Shown: piece after piece, positions 1 through 7,085 of the stretch
How the letters are laid out: each line of letters opens with the position of its first letter
Position numbering within the stretch: position 1 is the first letter of the stretch
Origin: CAZEJK01 sp964512045
Lineage (GTDB): Bacteria > Acidobacteriota > Thermoanaerobaculia > Thermoanaerobaculales > Sulfomarinibacteraceae
Assembly (NCBI GenBank): GCA_964512045.1
Contig: CAZEJK010000071.1
Location: forward strand, 1 to 22,862
DNA length: 22,862 nt
Direction: 5' to 3'
Notes under the pieces: generated by a model
What the model was told of the DNA's origin: nothing
Databases searched by the model: none
Seen by the model: only the letters and a program-made list of their open reading frames with translations
Position numbers and translations under genes: made by a program

Positions 1-59
1 GCTAATACCTTACACCTACGCGGGCGCGGGACCGGCGCCATCGGAGCATCCCATTGGTT

Positions 60-74
60 GCGGCCCGCGGCCGC
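60..74 (-). terminator. Weak hairpin downstream of the giant surface-protein gene
   Basis: A 6-bp perfect stem (GCGGCC/GGCCGC, loop CGC) lies about 35 nt beyond the stop codon of the minus-strand giant gene. No T-run follows it on the minus strand, so it would be a poor intrinsic terminator and could be chance in GC-rich DNA. Nothing else recognisable is present in bases 1-109. Confidence 0.2.
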
Positions 75-109
75 GTTGGTCGCTCACGGCTCGCCAGCAT
101 TGGCAGCGG

Positions 110-3100
110 CTACTGAGTGGCCTGCTCGATGATCAAGATCAGGTCCTCGGCGTCAGTGCCGCCTGTCTCCGAGCAGTTCGGGTTGCCGGCGGCGCTGTGG
201 CCGAAAGCACAGGCGGCCGCCACAGGCACGTCGGCGGCGGTGATCTCCCCATCGTCGTTGGCATCGCACGGCTCGGCGTCGACGATCTCCACCGCGGCGG
301 CGTCGCTGTTGTCGTTCAGGTCCGCCTCGCAGGTCTGAGAGGTCACCACGCTGATGGGAACGCTCGTCGGCCCCACAATGGTCGGCGTCGTCACGATCGT
401 CACCTGCGAGCGTCCCCCGGCGACCACTGCAGCCACGTCGCAGCGAATCTCTGGCCCGACGGCGACACACGCTCCAGGCGGGTCACATCCCACATACGTC
501 ACCTCTGCCGGCAGTGACGCGTTCACCTCCGGCGCCGGCGCGGTGACGCCACCGGAGCTCGAGACATCGGCAACAAGCCGCAGCTCGTGGTCCACCGTGA
601 CCGGCATCGGATCTGACTGTGCGTCGAGCCGCAGCTGCGGCCCCGTCGCGCACACCACCTCGAGATCGACTGTCGAACCGACGCTGGTCGAGAAGCCGCG
701 CCCCGACACCGTCATCGGCTGATCAATCCAGGCGAAGCCCCCTGAGAGCGCACCGGCCGTCACCACCGTAAACAGCTCGCCAATGGCCGGTTCCCCAGCC
801 AGCAGTCGCGCGCGCAACCCTCCATCAACGTCGAAGGCCCCGGAGACTTCCAGACGGTCATACGTGCCCGCCACGGGCGTCTCGCCCACCTCGATCTCGA
901 GGACCGAGCTCGGCGAGCTGGAGATCGATCCGGTCACCTGCAATGTGCCCGCAGACTGGCCGGGGCGGATGATGCCGTCATTTGAGAAGCTGGCGCCGGC
1001 CACGTCAACGGTCCCGACGCCGCCGAGGATACCGCCCACACCGTTGGTGAATGTCCCTGCCGACAGGCTGAACGTGCTGCTCGATGCGAGGTCGATGGTG
1101 CCCAGGTTGGTGAACGACGACGGCGCCCGGCCCAGGCTGCCGAGGGCGATCATCGAGCGCCCGCTGCCGATCTCGATCGTCCCCAGGTTGGTGAACGACG
1201 ACGGCGCTCGGGCGCCGGTGAGATCGATCGTCAGGTCGCCACCGGCGATCTCCACGGTCCCGGACACCGAGTGAGCCAGATCGGCCCCGGTGATCAGCAG
1301 CGGGTGCTCCACCTGCATCACACCCGCAGCATCGACCTCGCCGATGATCGTCCGGGCGCCGCCACCGCTGCCCGGTACCGACTGGCACAGCCCACCCGCG
1401 TTCTGCACCATCCCGTCCCCGCCGAAGGTCACGGTCACGTCCCGCGCCACCGCACCGGGATCGTCGTTGCCGAGCTCGAGGCCACCGCCCGTCGTCAGCC
1501 CATCGGCAAACGTCACCGCGGCTCCGCCGGAGCCGCCGCCGCGGACCGCCACCGATGAGCTCGAAGATGCCGCCACAGACGCGCCCGTCTGGAACTCACC
1601 AGTCACACCAACGAGCTCGATCGCGCCGTCGAGGTTGGTGGAGCTTCCCGAGGTTGCGATGAAGCTGCCGGTATCGAACATGAGCGTTCCGCCGGAGGCA
1701 ATCTCGATCGTGCCCGAGTGCGTGAAGCTCGAGGCGTCCCGTGCCAGCGAGCCCGACAACGACATCGAGCGCCCGCTACCGATGTCGATGGTGCCCAGGT
1801 TGGTGAACGACGCCGGTGCACGACCGCCACTGGTCAGGTCGAAGCTCAAGCTCTGATCGAGTGCCTCGATGCGACCGTGGTTGGTCACAGGCCCCGCGAT
1901 CGTCCGTTCTCCGGATCCGCTCCCACCTCCACGAATCACCGCGCCCGCTGCGTTCTCGAGAGCTCCGTCCGTCAGCTGCAGCGAGCTCGAGGCCGACGTA
2001 TCAGAACCGAGCTCGATCGCCCCTTCGTTGACGAAGCCGACCGACGCGAGCTCGCCTCCGGTGCTGGTGCTTCCCACACTGAGTACGCCGCCCTCGTTGT
2101 CCGGCGCCGCCAGGAAGACCGTCGCCCCTTCGACGGTCACAGTACCGCGGTTGACCAGGGTCGCCTCGACGTCAGACGCAGACAGCTTGAGCTCACTGCC
2201 AGCCACAACGGTCAGCACACCCACACCGACATCAGTGTTGTCCAAGCCAAGCACACCGCTGCTCGTGATCGCGCCGGAGGCCGGCAGGAACGTCCCGCCC
2301 GTGAGCTGCATGGCCCGTCCGGTCGCGATGTCGATGGTGCCCAGGTTGGTGAACGACGCCGGCGCTCGGACGACCGTCAGGTCGACATCGAGATCCCCCG
2401 ATGCAACACTGATCTGGCCGCCGCTCTGGTTCACATACGAGGCTCCGTCCCCCCACAACGTGAGCGGATGCTGCACATCGATCTCCCCGTGGTTCTCAAC
2501 GCCACCGTGAATGGTCCGTCCTCCTCCAGCCAACGTGGGCCCGGCTGACGAGCGGATCGTCCCATCGCTGCCGTTGACAAGCGTCGAAGAGCCCATATCG
2601 AGGGTCATGTCGTACGCCGTCGCCGTCGCGGTGTTGGTCAGCTCGATCAAGCCGTGGTTGGTGAACCCGGTGGTCGAAAGCGTCGACGAGCCGGTCCACC
2701 GGTCGATGGTGAGCACGCTGCCGGCGCCGCTGAGGTACTGACCGGTGATCGTTGTCGTGCCGCGAACCACGACCTCGCCGTTGTTCGCAACGGCGGCGCT
2801 GGAGTCGACACTCGAGTCGAGAAGCTCCACCGGCCAGCCTGCGGCGACAGCCAATGTTCCCCCGATGACGGTCGTACGGACCAGAGTCACCAGACCGGTA
2901 CCGGTGATCGTGCCAGTCCCGACGTCCAGGGTCCCATCCCCCATCCATAGCTGGTCGTTCACCAGCTCGATCGTCCCGCTATTGGCGAACGTCGAGCCGG
3001 AAAACAGGTTGATCTCGGTGTCCGCCGCGATCACGAACGTGCCGCTGTTGAGATGGTTGCGCCCGCTGCCCTGGAGCTGGAACGGGTAGTCCACGGTGAC

Positions 3101-6100
3101 GGCGCCGTGGTTGATGAGGTCGCCGCTCACGATGCGACGGACCGCCGTCGCGCCGCCATCGCTGGTGATCTGGATCGTGCCCCCAGTCTGGTTGGCGAGG
3201 GTTCCGGTGACGTCGATCCGGGTCTCGGCCTGCCGCAATCCACCACCGCGCGCCGCCACCTCCGACAGCGTGATCGTGCCCGTGTTCGTCAGGTCGCCGG
3301 AGACGTCGAGGTCCACCACGCTGGTCACCACCTCCGACTCCAGCAACAGAGCGCCGCCCGAAGCCAACGACCCGGTGACGGTGAACGGCGCCCAAACCGA
3401 GATCGTCCCCGAGGCGGCCACGTCCATTGCGATCGAGGACGCCTGCAGCACCTCGATGTTGCCGGCCACCGACAGGCTCCCCGCGCCGGTCACCGAGCCG
3501 CCGACCAGGCTCATGATGTCACCGGGCCCGATCGAGATCGGGCCGTCCGAGCTCAGCGTGCCCCCTGGCTCGAAGGCAAGCGTGGCAGAGCCGCTGCCGC
3601 CATCCACCTCCACCGAGCCCACCGCTGCTGTCGCGCTCGAGACGTCCACCGTGAAGGTCCCCTCAACCGTGATGCAGACGCTCGCACCCGCGACGGGCAC
3701 GCCGCCGATCCAGTTGCCGCCGACACTCCAGTCGCCGCTGGTCGCCGACGCCCACTCGTGGTCGCACACCCGTGGCGCCGCGGTCACCTGCGATGAGGCC
3801 ACATCGGCAGCGGGCTCGCCAGACACAGGGAGGTCCGCCTCCGCGTCCTCGGCCGTGCTCGACGACGCGACCTTGTGGGTCACAACGACCGTACTGACCG
3901 GCTGCGTGTCCGCATCCACCGTCAGCTCGAGGACGACGAAGAAGACGCCCGTGGTGCTCGCTGCCACCGCAGCTGCGACCTGATCGTCCGCGATCCCCAC
4001 CGTCTGCACACCACCCGTGAGCGCCAGAGTGCCCACCTCCGCCACCTCGGTGTCGGCCACCGTGTAGGCGCCGTCACCGTCATCGCGCACCACCAACAGG
4101 CGCTCGATCAGCGCGTTCGCCTCCGAGGTGGTCAACGGATCGCTGGGAACCTCCTCGAGCAGCAGCTCCACCGTCGCCAGCTCGATGGAGCTGTCGCCGG
4201 TGCGGCCGTTGTGAGTGAGCTCGATGGCGAGCACCTCGTCCCGAGCCCCGGAGACGATCTCGATCGGAGCACTGTCCGTTGTGGCGAACGTCATCTGACC
4301 ACCGTCGTTGTGCCACACAGTGTTGCCCGCCTCTTGCACACCCACGAACGCATCCAGGTCCCCGTCGCCGTCGAGATCCGCAAGCGCAACATCGACACTG
4401 TCGGCGCTTTCGAGGCCTTGACCGCTGTCCACGAGAGCTCCGGCGCCGTCGTTCAGCCACAGCCGATCTGTGGCCGCCACGACACCGTTCGCACAGTACG
4501 CGTCCAGATCCCCGTCACCGTCCACATCGACGAGCGCCACTGCATACGTCCGCGAGCTACCAAGGCTCTGTCCGCTGTCGGCGAACACACCACTGCCATC
4601 GTTCCACCAGACGGTGTTGGGAGCATCACGGTTGGCCACGAAGACGTCGAGATCGCCATCGTGATCGAGGTCGCCGAGGGCGACGCCCTGGCTCGAACCG
4701 CTCCCGAGCGCTTGACCCGCGTTGGAGAACGTCCCTGCACCATCGTTCAACCAAACCACGTTCGCCGCGGAGTCCGCCACCACAGCATCGAGATCACCGT
4801 CGCTGTCCACGTCACCGAGCACCACGCCGCTGCTGGTTGCACCTCCAAGGCTCTGCCCGCTGTCGGCGAAGGCGCCGCTGCCATCGTTGAACCACACCCT
4901 ATCCGGGTCCGAGTGCTCGTTCGCCACGAACGCGTCCAGGTCGCCGTCGCCGTCGAGATCGCCAAGCGCGGCGCCCCGGCTGTTCCCACTGCCGAGGCTC
5001 TGGCCGGAGTCGACGAACGCTCCACTGCCATCGTTGAGCCAGACCGCATTGCCCTGCATCTCGGAGTTGACCACGAACGCATCCAGGTCGCCGTCGGCAT
5101 CGAGATCACCGAGAGCCACGCCGAGCGAGTACGCGTTGCCGATCGTCGCGCCGCTGTCGGCAAACGCGCCGCTGCCATCGTTCAGGAACACGCTGTTCGG
5201 CGCCTCACTCGGCCCCGGAGACTCCGGGTCCACACCGTTGGCCAGGAACGCGTCGACATCGCCGTCGCCGTCGAGGTCGCCGAGGGCGACCGCCGAGTCG
5301 ACCGCGCCGCCAAGGCTCTGGCCGGTATCGGTCAACAGCGCGCTGCGGTGGATGGTCCGGTTCTCGTAGAGATCGACCGCGCCGTCGTTGTACGACGCCA
5401 CCACCACGTCCAGGTCGCCGTCGCGGTCCAGGTCCTCGAGCAGGATATCGCGCGGCCCAGTCGTCAGCGTGGAGATCAGGTGGCTTGCCGGCGCGAACGT
5501 CCCGCCACCCTGATTGTCGTACCAGCGGATGGCGTTGTCGGTGTTCGAGACCACCACGACATCGAGATCGCCGTCAGCATCAACGTCTCCGTTGACCATC
5601 CGCAGAGGCCCATCTCCGTCGGAGCCAATGATGTGCTGCGTTCCACCGAAGAAGCCGGGACCCGGGCCGGCCAGGTTCTCGTACCAGGCCACGAGATCGT
5701 CGCCGGTGGAGCACGACAGAACGTCCCAGTCGCCGTCGCCGTCCACATCGCCGACGTCAACACGTGCCGCCCCATTCACAGCTGTGGAGATAATGCTCTG
5801 GCCGGCAAAGGACCCGCCGCCCATATTGGCGTACCAGGCGATCTCGTTGTCGTCGTACGACGCCGACAGGATGTCGGCATCGCCGTCGCGGTCCAGGTCC
5901 TCTACCGCGACGCTCACCGGATGGTCGGCTAGTGTCGTCACGATCTGCCGCGGCCCCACCGAGCTACCGTCCAGGTTCTCGTACCAGTGGATCTGGTTGT
6001 CGGCACCGCCTCCGTACTTGGAGCACGGCACCACCAGATCCGGCCGGCCGTCCTGGTTGAGGTCGGCGACAGCAACGCCGAACGGAAACCCGCTCTGCGT

Positions 6101-6541
6101 CGATAGCACGACTTGCGACGCAAAGGTGCCACCACCCAGGTTTCGGTAGTAGCTGATCTTGCTGTCCGACTGAGAGGTCATCACAAGGTCGAGGAGCCCG
6201 TCCGAGTCGAAGTCCACGGCGACCACGCCGGTCGGGTTCCAGACGTCGCCGTAGGTGACGGCCTCCGGTTCCGCGAGCGTGCTGTCCCCAGCATTGCGGC
6301 TCAGCCAGAGGGCACAGTCCGCCGTACCATACTGGGTCGTCGAGGCCACATCGACATCGCCGTCGTCGTCAAGATCAGCGGCCGTTGCCTCGATCGTGTA
6401 GCCGAGTGTGTGCTCCACGACACGGGCTCGCGGTGCAAACGGAACCTCCGTGGCAAACCCGGCGGTGGCGAAGCACAGAGCAGCACCTAGCACGCGGACG
6501 TGCATCCGCAGACGCCACGAAACACCAGCGAGATCATGCAT
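110..6541 (-). CDS. Giant secreted FG-GAP/VCBS, beta-solenoid, DUF11 and dockerin-like mosaic protein
   Basis: A 2143-residue exported protein. Signal peptide: a basic n-region, then a hydrophobic stretch ending GFA, with likely cleavage near residue 30. Residues about 55-755 hold 14 FG-GAP/VCBS units with calcium loops of the D-x-D-x-D-G-D type. The first seven end in W-Y-x-N; the next seven carry W-x-N-D-G-S/A-G. A linker follows (about 755-925). Then comes a G/S/T-rich solenoid (about 930-1945) opening with W-x-x-G-G-N-W and containing repeated S-F-T-N-L-G-T-I-[DE], as in autotransporter-like beta-helices. A DUF11-like Ig domain (about 1960-2085) and a dockerin-like tail (C-D-A-N-D-D-G-E-I, about 2087-2143) close it. 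I chose the ATG at 6541 because GGGAG lies 7 nt upstream; an extension to 6655 would run through the promoter region and lacks such a site. Likely role: cell-surface or extracellular binding or adhesion. The ligand is unknown, and no catalytic domain or C-terminal sorting signal was recognised. Confidence 0.9.
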   Translation of the reverse strand: MHDLAGVSWRLRMHVRVLGAALCFATAGFATEVPFAPRARVVEHTLGYTIEATAADLDDDGDVDVASTTQYGTADCALWLSRNAGDSTLAEPEAVTYGDVWNPTGVVAVDFDSDGLLDLVMTSQSDSKISYYRNLGGGTFASQVVLSTQSGFPFGVAVADLNQDGRPDLVVPCSKYGGGADNQIHWYENLDGSSVGPRQIVTTLADHPVSVAVEDLDRDGDADILSASYDDNEIAWYANMGGGSFAGQSIISTAVNGAARVDVGDVDGDGDWDVLSCSTGDDLVAWYENLAGPGPGFFGGTQHIIGSDGDGPLRMVNGDVDADGDLDVVVVSNTDNAIRWYDNQGGGTFAPASHLISTLTTGPRDILLEDLDRDGDLDVVVASYNDGAVDLYENRTIHRSALLTDTGQSLGGAVDSAVALGDLDGDGDVDAFLANGVDPESPGPSEAPNSVFLNDGSGAFADSGATIGNAYSLGVALGDLDADGDLDAFVVNSEMQGNAVWLNDGSGAFVDSGQSLGSGNSRGAALGDLDGDGDLDAFVANEHSDPDRVWFNDGSGAFADSGQSLGGATSSGVVLGDVDSDGDLDAVVADSAANVVWLNDGAGTFSNAGQALGSGSSQGVALGDLDHDGDLDVFVANRDAPNTVWWNDGSGVFADSGQSLGSSRTYAVALVDVDGDGDLDAYCANGVVAATDRLWLNDGAGALVDSGQGLESADSVDVALADLDGDGDLDAFVGVQEAGNTVWHNDGGQMTFATTDSAPIEIVSGARDEVLAIELTHNGRTGDSSIELATVELLLEEVPSDPLTTSEANALIERLLVVRDDGDGAYTVADTEVAEVGTLALTGGVQTVGIADDQVAAAVAASTTGVFFVVLELTVDADTQPVSTVVVTHKVASSSTAEDAEADLPVSGEPAADVASSQVTAAPRVCDHEWASATSGDWSVGGNWIGGVPVAGASVCITVEGTFTVDVSSATAAVGSVEVDGGSGSATLAFEPGGTLSSDGPISIGPGDIMSLVGGSVTGAGSLSVAGNIEVLQASSIAMDVAASGTISVWAPFTVTGSLASGGALLLESEVVTSVVDLDVSGDLTNTGTITLSEVAARGGGLRQAETRIDVTGTLANQTGGTIQITSDGGATAVRRIVSGDLINHGAVTVDYPFQLQGSGRNHLNSGTFVIAADTEINLFSGSTFANSGTIELVNDQLWMGDGTLDVGTGTITGTGLVTLVRTTVIGGTLAVAAGWPVELLDSSVDSSAAVANNGEVVVRGTTTITGQYLSGAGSVLTIDRWTGSSTLSTTGFTNHGLIELTNTATATAYDMTLDMGSSTLVNGSDGTIRSSAGPTLAGGGRTIHGGVENHGEIDVQHPLTLWGDGASYVNQSGGQISVASGDLDVDLTVVRAPASFTNLGTIDIATGRAMQLTGGTFLPASGAITSSGVLGLDNTDVGVGVLTVVAGSELKLSASDVEATLVNRGTVTVEGATVFLAAPDNEGGVLSVGSTSTGGELASVGFVNEGAIELGSDTSASSSLQLTDGALENAAGAVIRGGGSGSGERTIAGPVTNHGRIEALDQSLSFDLTSGGRAPASFTNLGTIDIGSGRSMSLSGSLARDASSFTHSGTIEIASGGTLMFDTGSFIATSGSSTNLDGAIELVGVTGEFQTGASVAASSSSSVAVRGGGSGGAAVTFADGLTTGGGLELGNDDPGAVARDVTVTFGGDGMVQNAGGLCQSVPGSGGGARTIIGEVDAAGVMQVEHPLLITGADLAHSVSGTVEIAGGDLTIDLTGARAPSSFTNLGTIEIGSGRSMIALGSLGRAPSSFTNLGTIDLASSSTFSLSAGTFTNGVGGILGGVGTVDVAGASFSNDGIIRPGQSAGTLQVTGSISSSPSSVLEIEVGETPVAGTYDRLEVSGAFDVDGGLRARLLAGEPAIGELFTVVTAGALSGGFAWIDQPMTVSGRGFSTSVGSTVDLEVVCATGPQLRLDAQSDPMPVTVDHELRLVADVSSSGGVTAPAPEVNASLPAEVTYVGCDPPGACVAVGPEIRCDVAAVVAGGRSQVTIVTTPTIVGPTSVPISVVTSQTCEADLNDNSDAAAVEIVDAEPCDANDDGEITAADVPVAAACAFGHSAAGNPNCSETGGTDAEDLILIIEQATQ
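1101..2357 (-). repeat. Solenoid repeats with an identical 18-base core
   Basis: An identical 18-base core (CCCAGGTTGGTGAACGAC on the plus strand) occurs at 1101-1118, 1182-1199, 1794-1811 and 2340-2357, all in the same reading frame of the giant gene. The encoded motif is S-F-T-N-L-G-T-I followed by D or E. Three of the four are followed by a [GT]-G-R-[SA]-M stretch. These are the best-conserved rungs of the beta-solenoid part. Confidence 0.75.
4290..6400 (-). repeat. Fourteen FG-GAP/VCBS calcium-binding repeats within the giant gene
   Basis: On the minus strand the motif G-D-[LV]-D-x-D-G-D-x-D recurs 14 times at roughly 50-60 residue intervals. Units 1-7 (about 5340-6400) and units 8-14 (about 4290-5340) form two subfamilies: the first is marked by W-Y-[ED]-N, the second by W-x-N-D-G-[SA]-G and a following S-G-Q-S-L-G. 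FG-GAP/VCBS units fold as beta-propeller blades with a calcium loop, so 7 + 7 is compatible with two seven-bladed propellers. That reading is inference from repeat counts. Confidence 0.8.
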
Positions 6542-6577
6542 CGCCGTGCTCCCTTTGTTCGAGTCACTCGTATGAGT

Positions 6578-6586
6578 AGTGTAGCA
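6578..6586 (-). promoter_or_regulatory. Extended -10 promoter for the giant surface-protein gene
   Basis: Minus-strand TGCTACACT (TGn plus TACACT) ends about 37 nt before the ATG at 6541, giving a predicted leader of about 30 nt. No good -35 is visible, which is usual for extended -10 promoters. It lies in the short intergenic region shared with the divergent gene starting at 6639. Confidence 0.45.
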
Positions 6587-6622
6587 CCGATCCACACAGC
6601 ACGAGAGCAGTGGCCAGCAAGG

Positions 6623-6631
6623 TGTTACACT
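6623..6631 (+). promoter_or_regulatory. Extended -10 element directly before the GTG at 6639
   Basis: TGTTACACT matches TGn plus TACACT. The predicted transcription start (6-8 nt downstream of the -10) would fall on or next to the GTG start codon at 6639, implying a leaderless or nearly leaderless transcript. Alternatively, translation starts further downstream or the element is coincidental. Confidence 0.35.
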
Positions 6632-6638
6632 CGCAAGG

Positions 6639-7013
6639 GTGAACGCCGCGCGCACGTTGTGGTCCGCTCGAGCGGTCGCGCTCTTGGTCCTTGCCGGGCT
6701 GGCGATGACCCTCGGCCACGGATGGACCGCCCACTCGCACGGAGCTTCTGTGGCGGTCCGCTGCGAGGCCGCGTCGTGCCACGATCACGGCAACACCGTC
6801 ACGAGATCGGAGCGCACCTGTCTCGAAGGGCCCGCCGAGCGCTGCCAGCTGTGCTGGACGCTGCATCAGCTGTCCCACGCCGCAGCTACCGCGGCGCCGG
6901 TGTCACCACACCCCGAGCGCTCGGTCCGCCTCCGAGCGCACCATCAGCTGGTACGGTCCACAGCCGCCAGCCTCCAGCCCGCCGCACGCGATCCGCCGCT
7001 CCTCAGAAGCTGA
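6639..7013 (+). CDS. Small Cys/His-rich membrane or periplasmic protein (DUF2946-like)
   Basis: A 124-residue protein. Residues 9-28 form a hydrophobic signal or anchor segment. The rest is rich in potential metal ligands: H-S-H at 32-34, C42, C47-H-D-H50, C61, C69-Q-L-C72 and further His residues. The ending R-D-P-P-L-L resembles the R-x-P-P ending of small DUF2946-type proteins often found beside metal-related or TonB-receptor genes; that resemblance is from memory and tentative. The start is a GTG; an ATG at 6703 would remove the signal segment and is less likely. It is followed after 72 nt by the TonB-dependent receptor on the same strand, so joint transcription is likely. The inferred role is handling of a metal ion at the envelope; no reaction can be assigned. 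Confidence 0.6.
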   Translation: MNAARTLWSARAVALLVLAGLAMTLGHGWTAHSHGASVAVRCEAASCHDHGNTVTRSERTCLEGPAERCQLCWTLHQLSHAAATAAPVSPHPERSVRLRAHHQLVRSTAASLQPAARDPPLLRS

Positions 7014-7085
7014 CCGGTCCGCGCAGCCGCGCCCGCTACACGGGTCGGCCATCCGTTGACGTCACCAGCTTCAAAGGAGATCCCG

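Noticed and set aside
3875..5932. A 685-codon open frame on the plus strand, antisense to the FG-GAP repeats
   Set aside because: It mirrors the repetitive G-D-x-D-G codons of the real gene; its own translation is a periodic V/A/E-rich pattern without start site, signal or known domain.
6542..6655. N-terminal extension of the giant gene to an ATG at 6655
   Set aside because: It would overlap the divergent gene and the promoter elements; the ATG at 6541 has a GGGAG site and leads directly into the signal peptide.
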